Below are positions 29,080-37,886 of a stretch of 64,000 bases of DNA, in pieces (position 1 is the stretch's first letter; each line of letters begins with the position of its first letter). The notes under the pieces were generated by a model that was given only the letters and a program-made list of their open reading frames with translations, was not told where the DNA came from and ran no database searches. This DNA comes from Chloroflexota bacterium (lineage in GTDB: Bacteria > Chloroflexota > Anaerolineae > DTLA01). Location of the stretch: positions 24,422 to 88,421 of the forward strand of contig JADBJK010000069.1 in NCBI GenBank assembly GCA_014874485.1. The letters are read 5' to 3'. The translations under genes and the position numbers were made by a program.

Positions 29080-30774
29080 TCACGAATTCGGCTTGATTCG
29101 GTACACCACAAGTCGCTCGCCCTCGCTGGTGTCCACGTGGACGAGTTCCAGTTCGGGCGGAATTTGCGATTCATCCATCAGAAAGGCCAGTTGCGGCCGC
29201 AACTTCGCCACCTCGCGGCTGTCCAGCACGAAGTAGTCCGCGCCCACGTGCCGTGCGTAGCGGAGCACTTCGGGCCAGGTGGCGTTGGGCGTCGGCTCCC
29301 ACTGCGCATCGGCGTAGAACGCGATGGCGGGGTAGCGCGCCATGATGACCGTGTCGCGCGTCGTCGCCAGGTTGTCCTTCATCCACAGGCCCACGGTCTT
29401 GTGGGCGAAACGGAACGAGCCGCGCGCCGTGTTGTCCATCACGCGCGGCAGCGCCACCACCAGCACCGCGACGATGAGCAGCGTCGGCACCCACGTCCCC
29501 CAGCGCCGCCACGCGCTGCCCCCTCTCCCCGAAGCGAACAGCAAGCACGCCGTGCCCGCGACCCAGTCTCCCAACTTGGCCAGGCCCGCCGCTAGCCACA
29601 GGATGAGCGTGGGCAGCAGCGCCGCGATATACCGCTCCTGAATGAAGAAGACGAGAAACGCCATCACGGGCAGAAGCGACAGGAGCAGCAGAAACTCCCG
29701 CTTGGCCCGTGTGCGGTTCCACGCCTCGCCGAACAGCCCCAGCCCCACCAGCGGCAGGAAGAAGTACGGGAACATGCGCGGCGAGAACGCCTGCGACAGG
29801 AACGCGAGGATGTTCTGGTACACCAGGCGGGCGAACTCGCCAGGCGCTTGCAGGATGGCCTCCACCATGCTCACGTGATAACTCTCGCGGGAGAAGAAGA
29901 ACACCTCCAGCCCCGTGGAGTCCAGCCCCCACGTGGCCTTGTCAAACGCCACCGTGTCGCCGTAGGCCAGCCGCCAACTGGTAACGAAGGTTACGCCCGC
30001 CTTCTCGCTGATCATCCACGCCCCCGTCTCCAGGCGGACGTAGACCATGTACGGCATGAAGATGAGGGCGAACCCCACGACCAGGCACAGCAGTTCCAGC
30101 GCGATGCGCCGCGCCCGTACTGCCGCCTGCCCTTCACCGCCCCGCCTGCCTGCAATCCACTCAAACAGGCGAACCACGAGCAGGTAGAACAGCAGGATGG
30201 CGAAATAGGCGATGCCCTCGGGGCGCACGATGTACGCCGCGCCCGCCGCAAGTCCCGCCAGGAACACCACCCAGGCACGGCGTCGCTCCATCCCCGCGAG
30301 GAGCGCGAACATGGCCCCGTAGGTGAAGAAGTAGTAGGGCGGTTCGGTCATCGTCCCCCAGAACAGGATGGTGCCTGTGAGCGCGGGGAACACCGCCGCC
30401 AGCAGGAGCGCGATGTACCCCACCTCGCGGCTGTAGATGCGCCGCGCCAGGCCGTACAGGGGCAGCATGAGCGCCGTGCCGAACAGGACGTAGCAGATGT
30501 CGCTGGCCGTCTCCAGGTTACCGGTGATGAGGTAGAACACGGCGCTCAGGAACGGGTACCCTGGCGTGTGGTGCACGTCCGAGTAGCCCGTGAACGAGTA
30601 GCCGCGCCCCTCAAACCAGTTGCGGCCCAGCCACAGGTAGAACGGCTCGTCGCCCCAGACCACGCGCTCCACGAACAGCACCAACGCCAGCCGCACCAGA
30701 AACGCCAGGGCGACCAGCAGCCCAACCCACAGCCATTCTCGGTTCCGCGAAATCGCCTTCGCCCGAACGGTCAT
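29080..30774 (-). CDS. GT39-like membrane glycosyltransferase (paralog of 25531-27183)
   Basis: ERVVWGDEPFYLWLGRNWFEGRGYSFTGYSDVHHTPGYPFLSAVFYLITGNLETASDICYVLFG; start set by the ATGA overlap. Confidence 0.83.
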   Translation of the reverse strand: MTVRAKAISRNREWLWVGLLVALAFLVRLALVLFVERVVWGDEPFYLWLGRNWFEGRGYSFTGYSDVHHTPGYPFLSAVFYLITGNLETASDICYVLFGTALMLPLYGLARRIYSREVGYIALLLAAVFPALTGTILFWGTMTEPPYYFFTYGAMFALLAGMERRRAWVVFLAGLAAGAAYIVRPEGIAYFAILLFYLLVVRLFEWIAGRRGGEGQAAVRARRIALELLCLVVGFALIFMPYMVYVRLETGAWMISEKAGVTFVTSWRLAYGDTVAFDKATWGLDSTGLEVFFFSRESYHVSMVEAILQAPGEFARLVYQNILAFLSQAFSPRMFPYFFLPLVGLGLFGEAWNRTRAKREFLLLLSLLPVMAFLVFFIQERYIAALLPTLILWLAAGLAKLGDWVAGTACLLFASGRGGSAWRRWGTWVPTLLIVAVLVVALPRVMDNTARGSFRFAHKTVGLWMKDNLATTRDTVIMARYPAIAFYADAQWEPTPNATWPEVLRYARHVGADYFVLDSREVAKLRPQLAFLMDESQIPPELELVHVDTSEGERLVVYRIKPNS

Positions 30775-31169
30775 TCCGTGTCCCCCGCCTCCGACTTCTG
30801 CGCGGCGCGCGCCTCGGCCAGTTCCGCCTCCAAGCGCCGCACGCGCTCCTTCAGAATCGCCACCTCCTGCGCCAGGACTTTCGTCCGCTCGCTGAAACGC
30901 GAGATATTGGTGGAAAACTGGAACAGGATGAACAGGATGCACACGGCCGCCACCAGCCCGATGAACGCGGGCGGATAGGTGATGCCCAGCGCGAACGAGA
31001 TGGCGTCCAGCAGGTCAATGACCACCGGCAGCAGCACCAGGACGATGCCGGTGAACAGCCACAGGATGGCGTACTCTTCCTTCAGTTTGCGAGTGCGCAC
31101 CAGGTTGACGACGAACACGAGTATCCCGATGCCCAGTGCGATGAGCAGAACCCTCGCAGCAAGGCTCAT
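30771..31169 (-). CDS. DUF2304-like small membrane protein
   Basis: 132 aa; MSLAARVLLIALGIGILVFVVNLVRTRKLKEEYAILWLFTGIVLVLLPVVIDLLDAISFALGITYPPAFIGLVAAVCILFILFQFSTNISRF...LKERVRRLEAEL. Confidence 0.83.
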   Translation of the reverse strand: MSLAARVLLIALGIGILVFVVNLVRTRKLKEEYAILWLFTGIVLVLLPVVIDLLDAISFALGITYPPAFIGLVAAVCILFILFQFSTNISRFSERTKVLAQEVAILKERVRRLEAELAEARAAQKSEAGDTE

Positions 31170-32404
31170 CTCTCCCCTCCTTGCGCTGCCGGCGCGGGCA
31201 GTTTGCGCCACAGGATGTAGAAGGCCAGCGCCGCCAGCAGCAACGTCCCGAACATCACGTGCGAGCGCACGAACCGCACAGGGATGGGCGGGAACTGGAA
31301 CCACTGCCTCCCCAGCATGAAGTAGGCGATGACCAGCGCCCCGGCCTCCAGCCACGACCACGGGTAGGTGCTCACGACGCGGCACGCGAGGACGATGAGC
31401 GGCAGCAGCAGCCACACGAAAGCGTACACCTGCGAATGCGGCTGGGCGAGCAGGAGCACGACGATGGCCGCGGCAAATTCCAGGTCAAACCGCGGCGACC
31501 GCACATCCACCGGCTTGCGGGTGAACCAGGCCAGCGCCGCGCCCAGCACCGCTGCGCTCCCCAGCCACAGGCCCGTCGCCAGGCCGGGCAGTTGCAAGCC
31601 GCGCAGCGTGGGCCAGAAGATGTTGGGCCGGAACAGGCGGCTGAAGAACCCGTTGAGCGATTGGTTGAGCGGGAACGCGCTGAACGCCCCACCTGCGTAC
31701 ACCGACCACGCCTCCGTGTACGCGGCGAAGTTCTTGGGCCCGGCGATGAGGATGCTTGCGCCCAGCGCCACCGCGGCCACGCCCAGTCCCCATGCCGCCG
31801 CTTTCCACTTCCGCTTCCACGCCAGGAACAGGATAAGCGCCCCCGGAAAGAACTTGATGGCCGTGGCGAACCCCAGGGCCACGCCCGCCCAGGCATCCTG
31901 GCCCCGCTTCAGCGCCAGGAAACTCAGCGCGATGAGCAGGAACAGGAGAATCTCCACCTGGCCCAGGCGCAGGCATACTGTGGCCGGGTAATAGCCGTAC
32001 AAGAGCACCAGCGCCACGACCGCGCCCGTCCAGTCCAGCCGCCCGATGGCCGCCAGCACCGCCGCGCACGCCCCCAGCAGCAACACCGTGGTGAGGCCCG
32101 TCCACAGCGCTGCCGCGACCTCATACGGCAGGAACGTCAGCGGAACGGTCAGGATGGCCAGCAGCGGCGGGTTACCGTAGGGCCAGCGGATGCTGTCGTC
32201 GCCCATGTTGAACTGGCCGCTTTCCAACGCCGCGCGGAAAGCGGGGCTTTCCGCGTAGATGTTCTCGCCCGCCCGAAGCCGCTCGGCTGCCTGGTAGAAT
32301 ATCTCAAAGTCGTGGTTGTTGGTGATGCGGAACACGCCCACGCCCCACCAGACGACCAGCGCAGCCAGCGCGAGAATCACCAGCACCTGCACCCAGCGGT
32401 TCAT
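31166..32404 (-). CDS. GT87-like (DUF2029) polyprenyl-P-sugar-dependent membrane glycosyltransferase
   Basis: NNHDFEIFYQAAERLRAGENIYAESPAFRAALESGQFNMGDDSIRWPYGNPPLLAILTVPLTFLPYEVAAALW...ALGFATAIKFFPGALILFLAWKRKW. Confidence 0.82.
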   Translation of the reverse strand: MNRWVQVLVILALAALVVWWGVGVFRITNNHDFEIFYQAAERLRAGENIYAESPAFRAALESGQFNMGDDSIRWPYGNPPLLAILTVPLTFLPYEVAAALWTGLTTVLLLGACAAVLAAIGRLDWTGAVVALVLLYGYYPATVCLRLGQVEILLFLLIALSFLALKRGQDAWAGVALGFATAIKFFPGALILFLAWKRKWKAAAWGLGVAAVALGASILIAGPKNFAAYTEAWSVYAGGAFSAFPLNQSLNGFFSRLFRPNIFWPTLRGLQLPGLATGLWLGSAAVLGAALAWFTRKPVDVRSPRFDLEFAAAIVVLLLAQPHSQVYAFVWLLLPLIVLACRVVSTYPWSWLEAGALVIAYFMLGRQWFQFPPIPVRFVRSHVMFGTLLLAALAFYILWRKLPAPAAQGGER

Positions 32405-33300
32405 GCCCCGTGCGCCTCCTTGTGGGAGTTGTTGGAGTTGACACGCGCGGCCCAGGTTTGCAGGACCTCGCGCATCGGCGCGAAGGCGAAATCCCGCAGC
32501 AGGGCGCGCACCTTGCCCAGCCCGCCCCTGCGCCCCCAGTAGGTGGCCATGCGCTCCATCGGCGTCAGCCCCTTGATCTTCGGTGTGCCCTCGTACAGTT
32601 CCCACGGGTGCACGTACACCGCAAACGGGCGCGTACGGTTGACGTCGCGCAGGAATCGGCGCACCAGCCTGTAGGGCCACAGCCGCAGGTACGCCCCGCC
32701 CGAGACGGGCAGCCGCAGCCCCGCCACCGTGCACACCGTCATGGGGAACTCCCACAGCGGGCCTCGCGGCTCCTCGCGCCGCACGTCCGCCGCCGAGATT
32801 CGGTACGGAGCCAGCGGCGCGCCCGGAACCCCATACAGCGGTGTCCGCGCGGGGAAGATGCTGGAATCGTAGGCGTAGCCGAACTCGCGCAGCACCGGTA
32901 TGGCCCAGCGCGTGTCCTGATTCAGCGAGAAGGTGGGCGCGCGGAACCCTGTCGGTCGGCCACCGCCCAGGACGCGGTCGTACAGGTCGGCGAATTCGCC
33001 CAGTTCGCGCTCCAGTTCGGCCTCGGACATCGTCCACAGCGGGCGGTGGCTCATGCCGTGGCAGGCGACTTCGTGGCCCAGGTCGTGGATGCGCCGGAAC
33101 AGGGCCGGGTGCTTCCTCATGACCTCGCCGACGACGAAGAACGTGGCGCGGACGCCCGTCTCCTCCAGCATCGCCAGCAGGGGTTCCAGCGCCTCCTCAA
33201 CTTGGTCGCGCGGCTCCACGGGCAGTTGCCGCTGGCGGATGAGTTCGGCGTGGTACCATTCCTCCACGTCCACGGTAAACGCGTTGATGACCTGCACCAT
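32401..33300 (-). CDS. polysaccharide deacetylase (NodB fold; resembles the DUF3473/PEP-CTERM-locus type)
   Basis: INAFTVDVEEWYHAELIRQ...GVRATFFVVGEVMRKHPALFRRIHDLGHEVACHGMSHRPLWTMSEAELERELGEF...GFRAPTFSLNQDTRWAIPVLREFGYAYDSSIFP. Confidence 0.9.
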   Translation of the reverse strand: MVQVINAFTVDVEEWYHAELIRQRQLPVEPRDQVEEALEPLLAMLEETGVRATFFVVGEVMRKHPALFRRIHDLGHEVACHGMSHRPLWTMSEAELERELGEFADLYDRVLGGGRPTGFRAPTFSLNQDTRWAIPVLREFGYAYDSSIFPARTPLYGVPGAPLAPYRISAADVRREEPRGPLWEFPMTVCTVAGLRLPVSGGAYLRLWPYRLVRRFLRDVNRTRPFAVYVHPWELYEGTPKIKGLTPMERMATYWGRRGGLGKVRALLRDFAFAPMREVLQTWAARVNSNNSHKEAHGA

Positions 33301-34071
33301 TCACGCACCTCCCTGGTGAATCCCGTTCCGGCGGATTCCGTTTTGCGAAGGGCGGATGGCGTTGGTGTGCGTTTGTTTCCGAAGCAGGACCACGAAAATG
33401 GACAGGAGCATCTTGACCACGTAGTAGATGGGCTTCCAACCGGCGTGCATGGACGTGCCACTGATGCGCGCCCGCACGACAACGGGGACCTCCACGACGT
33501 TGAAGCCGGCATGGTGGAGCACGATGAGCGTGTCGGCGTCGGGGAAGTCGGTGGGATAGTTGTCGCGGGCGAAGAACTCCATGACCTCGCGGGTCAGGGC
33601 CTGGTAGCCAGACGTGGGGTCGGTGAAGGGCCGACGGGTAACCCGCCGCACGATGGCGCGGAAGACGCCCATGCCCGTGCGGCGCGCCCATCCGGCGTTG
33701 TACTCCATGCGGCCCAGGAAGCGCGACCCCAGCGCCACGTCCGCGCCCTCGTCCAGGGCGCGCAGGAGCGCCGGCAGGCTCTGCGGGTCGTGCTGGCCGT
33801 CGGCGTCCATCATGATGCCGATGTCGTAGCCGTGCTCCACCGCGTAGCGGAAGCCGGTCTGGACCGCACCGCCATAGCCCAGGTTGCACGGCAGGCTCAC
33901 CACCGTGGCCCCCTTGCGGCGGGCGCGCTCGGCGGTGTCGTCGGTGGATGCGTCGTCCACCACCAGCACGTCCAGCGTCGGATCCACCGCCCGAATCTGG
34001 TCCAGGACGGCTTCTATGTTGTTCGCTTCGTTGTGGGCCGGCATAATCACCAGCCGACGTTTGTCAACCAA
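33301..34071 (-). CDS. glycosyltransferase family 2
   Basis: RRLVIMPAHNEANNIEAVLDQIRAVDPTLDVLVVDDASTDDTAERARRKGATVVSLPCNLGYGGAVQTGFRYAVEHGYDIGIMMDADGQHDP. Confidence 0.92.
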   Translation of the reverse strand: MVDKRRLVIMPAHNEANNIEAVLDQIRAVDPTLDVLVVDDASTDDTAERARRKGATVVSLPCNLGYGGAVQTGFRYAVEHGYDIGIMMDADGQHDPQSLPALLRALDEGADVALGSRFLGRMEYNAGWARRTGMGVFRAIVRRVTRRPFTDPTSGYQALTREVMEFFARDNYPTDFPDADTLIVLHHAGFNVVEVPVVVRARISGTSMHAGWKPIYYVVKMLLSIFVVLLRKQTHTNAIRPSQNGIRRNGIHQGGA

Positions 34072-34137
34072 TCTTCAACCTCGCCTCACTTGGATTCACC
34101 GCAGAGCACGCGGAGAACACACAGAGAATCGTTGTGG

Positions 34138-34935
34138 TCATTTCCCTTTGGCCCCAGCGTTCTCGGCGGGGAATTCGTGCGTTCGGTGTGCGCGATACCG
34201 CGCCGCCCAACGCTCCCACGGCAGCCCCCTGAACCGCAGCCGCAGCACCGTGTACAGGGCGCGGTAGATTTCCCGTTTGGACACCTTGGACGCGCCCCGC
34301 CGTCGGTTCTCAAAGATGATGGGCACCTCGCCGACGCGATAGCCCAGCCGCTGCGTGCGGTACAGCATCTCTATCAGGAACGAATACCCCTCGGAGAAAA
34401 TCTCGTCCAAAGCCACGCGCTCCAGGACCTCGCGCCGATAGCAGCGGAATCCCGCGGTGCAATCCCGCGCCCGCAGCCCCAGCATCACCTTCGCGAACGC
34501 ATTCGCACCCCAACTCAGCACCTTGCGCGGCAGGGTGCAGAACCGCGTCCCGCCGCCCCGCACGTAGCGCGAACCGATGACGAGATCGCACTCCCGCATC
34601 TTGTCCATCATGGCCGGAATGTAGCGCGGGTTGTGCGAGAAGTCGGCGTCCATGCTCAGGATGCACTCCGCGCCGTCGGCCAGCGCCCGCCGGAACCCCG
34701 CGATGTGCGCCGTGCCCAGGCCCAGTTTGGCCGGCCGGTGAATCGGGATGACCCGCCCGTCTTCCGCAGCGAGCCGGTCCAGAATCTGGCCCGTGCCGTC
34801 GGGCGAATTGTCGTCCACGACGATGACGCGCAGGTTCAGCGGCAGCGCCAGCAACTGGCCCACCAGCGGCTCTATGTTCTCGGCCTCGTTGTACGTCGGG
34901 ATGACGACGGCGATGGAACTACGTTGACCGTCCAC
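34138..34935 (-). CDS. polyprenol-phosphate mannose synthase-like GT2
   Basis: IAVVIPTYNEAENIEPLVGQLLALPLNLRVIVVDDNSPDGTGQILDRLAAEDGRVIPIHRPAKLGLGTAHIAGFRRAL...SMDADFSHNPRYIP; GTG start inferred. Confidence 0.9.
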   Translation of the reverse strand: MDGQRSSIAVVIPTYNEAENIEPLVGQLLALPLNLRVIVVDDNSPDGTGQILDRLAAEDGRVIPIHRPAKLGLGTAHIAGFRRALADGAECILSMDADFSHNPRYIPAMMDKMRECDLVIGSRYVRGGGTRFCTLPRKVLSWGANAFAKVMLGLRARDCTAGFRCYRREVLERVALDEIFSEGYSFLIEMLYRTQRLGYRVGEVPIIFENRRRGASKVSKREIYRALYTVLRLRFRGLPWERWAARYRAHRTHEFPAENAGAKGK

Positions 34936-36985
34936 GCACGCCCCTCCTCGCCTGGAATTCGGAGTTCCCCACGGCCACGGCAACAAGCGCCAGCGTCGCC
35001 GCCGCGCTCACCAGCCGCACCGCGCCGAAGACAGCAGGCTCCTCGTACACCAGAAGCACCTCGTGCGTCCCTGGCTCCAGGCGCACGCCCATCAGCACCC
35101 CGTCCACGCGCTCCACAGCAGCCAGCGCGCCGTCCACAAAGGCGCGCCAGTGCGGATACCAACCCTCGCTGACCACCAGAAGCGACTGGGCCTCGGGCGC
35201 GGCCTTCACGCGAATGCGCGTGGGGCTTTCGCGCAGGTACGCTACCTCGCCACCCACGGGGTCTTCGGTCGCCGCCGTGGAGCGCAGCAGGGCGAAGGGA
35301 CGGTGCTCTGGCCTCTCCAAGACCTGCACCGTGTCGGAGTCCCACGCAACCTGCACGAACCCGACGGCCTCTGCGGCGGCGCGCAGGTCGCCGTACTGCG
35401 GGTCGGCCTTGCGCAGCATGGCGTACCGCACGCTCAAGATGTCCAGCGCCGCGTTCAAGTCGCCCCAGTCCAGCAGTTCCCACGTGCGAATCGGCGCTCC
35501 CTCCACCCAGTGGCCCGAAAAACGCGGAACGGGAGCCAGCGGCAGCGAGTACGACGCCGCATACCGCACTTGATTCTGGCTTGCGGGTTCCCACAGCCGC
35601 CACTGGCCGCTCTGCTCGGTCAGGAAGGCGTAGGCGGCTCGCTCGTCGCGGGTGAAGTAGGATTCCTGCGCCCCGAACACGCCGCCAGCGGGGCGGAAGT
35701 CGGCCACGATGACCACGACGGCCAGCGCAAGCCCTACGTTCAGCGGCACGCGGCGCATGATGCGCTCCAACGTCATCATGCCAAGCCCTGCCAGCACCGC
35801 CAGGGCGAACACCACCAGCATCAGCCCGCGAAACGGGATGAGCGTCTTGAACAGCGGCAGCGCCTGGAACGGGTTGATCGGCACGGTGGGGCCGAACGCC
35901 ATCCACAGCGCCAGCGCGCCCAGCAGGGCCACCACCCACGCCCCGCGCTGCCTGCGCAACTGGGCCAGGCCCAGCGCCGCCAACCCCAGCACGGGCCAGC
36001 CCAGGTACCAGGCAAACAGGCCACCGAAGGATTTCCAAATCGTCGGCAGGGTGGCGGTATCCACAGGGATGCCCACACGCCGAATCAGCGCGCCCCACAG
36101 GAGCGCGGGCGACGCCGAGTAGTCGGCCAGGAGCGCCGTGGCCGCGCCCCCCGTGCTTGCCCGCATGTGGTACGCGCCGAGGTACTTCAGTTCCATCGCC
36201 GCGGGCAGCACCATGCCTATCGCCACCACCGCCGCGCCGACGCCCACGACGGCCAGGCGGACGACCGCCCCGCCGAACGCCGTCTCGCGCCTCACGACGC
36301 GCGCCAGTTCGCGCAGCGCCGCGTATGCCGCGAACCACACCGCCGACACCAGCGCCCGCTCGGGGCTCACCCACGGGAACAGACCCAGGCACAGCGCCGA
36401 CAGGGCCAACAGCCGCGCGCGCCTGTCGGGACGCCGCAGCGCCCACTCGTAGAACAGGAACGGCAGCGGCAACAGCGCCCAGAACGGCACGAACTCCCAC
36501 CAATCCACCGCCGTCTGGATGTGGTACGGCGCGATCATGTACACCAGCCCAGCCACAAGCGCCGCCTGCCATCGCCCCGTGAGTATCCGCACGTACTCGT
36601 ACATTGCCACGCCCGACGCCACGAAGCCGACGAACGCCAGCGCCTTCAGCGCCTGCTCCATGGGGATGCCCATCCAGCCGATGAGCGCCACGGTCGCGTA
36701 CAGCGGCCAGGCCAGCAGGCGCATCCACGGGAACCCGCCGAACTCCCACGGGTTCCACGGGGTCAGAAAGCGGCCGTGGCGCAGTTCGTCCAGCACGAAC
36801 CACGACGTGGCAAACTGGACGACCATCTCCATGCGCGGCGAGGCAGGCAGGCGGCCGTTGAGCCAGCCGCGCATGAAGCCCAGCATCACCAGGGCCAGAA
36901 AGCCCCAGTGCGCCCAGCGGCTCGTGAGTATGCGCTTGTACCCCTCGCGCCTATCGGCCGAGGTGCCAGGCGATGACCTCGTCAA
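34919..36985 (-). CDS. large polytopic membrane protein (YfhO / PTPS-related type, GT-C-like)
   Basis: 688 aa; WFVLDELRHGRFLTPWNPWEFGGFPWMRLLAWPLYATVALIGW...VAGLVYMIAPYHIQTAVDWWEFVPFWALLPLPFLFYEW; C-terminal SEGWYPHWRAFVDGALAAVERVDGVLMGVRLEPGTHEVLLVYEEP. Confidence 0.72.
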   Translation of the reverse strand: MTRSSPGTSADRREGYKRILTSRWAHWGFLALVMLGFMRGWLNGRLPASPRMEMVVQFATSWFVLDELRHGRFLTPWNPWEFGGFPWMRLLAWPLYATVALIGWMGIPMEQALKALAFVGFVASGVAMYEYVRILTGRWQAALVAGLVYMIAPYHIQTAVDWWEFVPFWALLPLPFLFYEWALRRPDRRARLLALSALCLGLFPWVSPERALVSAVWFAAYAALRELARVVRRETAFGGAVVRLAVVGVGAAVVAIGMVLPAAMELKYLGAYHMRASTGGAATALLADYSASPALLWGALIRRVGIPVDTATLPTIWKSFGGLFAWYLGWPVLGLAALGLAQLRRQRGAWVVALLGALALWMAFGPTVPINPFQALPLFKTLIPFRGLMLVVFALAVLAGLGMMTLERIMRRVPLNVGLALAVVVIVADFRPAGGVFGAQESYFTRDERAAYAFLTEQSGQWRLWEPASQNQVRYAASYSLPLAPVPRFSGHWVEGAPIRTWELLDWGDLNAALDILSVRYAMLRKADPQYGDLRAAAEAVGFVQVAWDSDTVQVLERPEHRPFALLRSTAATEDPVGGEVAYLRESPTRIRVKAAPEAQSLLVVSEGWYPHWRAFVDGALAAVERVDGVLMGVRLEPGTHEVLLVYEEPAVFGAVRLVSAAATLALVAVAVGNSEFQARRGVRGRST

Positions 36986-37886
36986 TCTTGTCCTCCAGCC
37001 GCCCTTTCGGGTCGTATCCCAGCAGGCGGCGGGCTTTGGAGATGTCGGGCACGGAATACCGCAACTCGCCAGGATGCGCGGGCGCGTATTCGGGCCGAAT
37101 TGTGGGGTTCAACTTGCCGCACAGCAGGGCGGCGACCTCGTTGACCGACGTGGCGCGCCCCGTGCCGATGTTGAACACCTCGCCCGCCACGTCCTTCTGT
37201 GCCGCCAGCACCGTCGCGTCGGCCACGTCGCCCACGTACACGAAATCGCGGCGCTGTTCCCCATCGCCGAAGATGACGGGCGGCTCCCCCGCCAGCAGCC
37301 GCTTGATGAAGATGGTGATGACGCCCACGTAGGGCGTGTACCCCTGGCGCGGGCCGTAGGTGTTGAAATAGCGCAGGATGATCGGCTCCAGGCCCAGGAC
37401 ACCCGCCAGGCACAGCAGGTACTTCTCGCCCGCCAATTTGCCCACGCCGTAGGGCGAAATCGGCTCCGTCGGGTGGGTTTCGGGAATCGGGTCGGGCGTC
37501 GGCGCGTCGGCATAGACCCCCATGGACGACGCATAGACGAACCGCCGCACCTTCTGCTCGGCGCAGGCTTGCAGCACCGTCAGCGTGCCCATGACGTTGG
37601 TCTGCGCGTCGTCGTAGAACCCGTCCACCGAGGCGCGGATGCTCACGCGGGCGGCCAGGTGGAACACAATGTCCACGCCGTCCAGCGCACGCTCCACCGT
37701 CGCCGCGTCGCGGACGTCGCCGACGACCAGTTCGGCCCCCTGGGGCACGTTCTCGCGCACGCCCACCGACAGGTTGTCCAGCACGCGCACCTGCACGCCC
37801 AGCCCCACAAGCCGCTCGGCCACGTGCGACCCGATGAACCCTGCGCCGCCTGTTACCAGCGCTCGCTTGAATCCAGGCCCCTTCAT
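36951..37886 (-). CDS. NAD-dependent sugar epimerase/dehydratase (UDP-glucose 4-epimerase-like)
   Basis: MKGPGFKRALVTGGAGFIGSHVAERLVGLGVQVRVLDNLSVGVRENV...PISPYGVGKLAGEKY. Confidence 0.92.
   Translation of the reverse strand: MKGPGFKRALVTGGAGFIGSHVAERLVGLGVQVRVLDNLSVGVRENVPQGAELVVGDVRDAATVERALDGVDIVFHLAARVSIRASVDGFYDDAQTNVMGTLTVLQACAEQKVRRFVYASSMGVYADAPTPDPIPETHPTEPISPYGVGKLAGEKYLLCLAGVLGLEPIILRYFNTYGPRQGYTPYVGVITIFIKRLLAGEPPVIFGDGEQRRDFVYVGDVADATVLAAQKDVAGEVFNIGTGRATSVNEVAALLCGKLNPTIRPEYAPAHPGELRYSVPDISKARRLLGYDPKGRLEDKIDEVIAWHLGR

Noticed and set aside
32401-33300. A complete exosortase/PEP-CTERM system
   Set aside because: Only the deacetylase resembles that locus type; no exosortase-like membrane protein or PEP-CTERM tails recognised.
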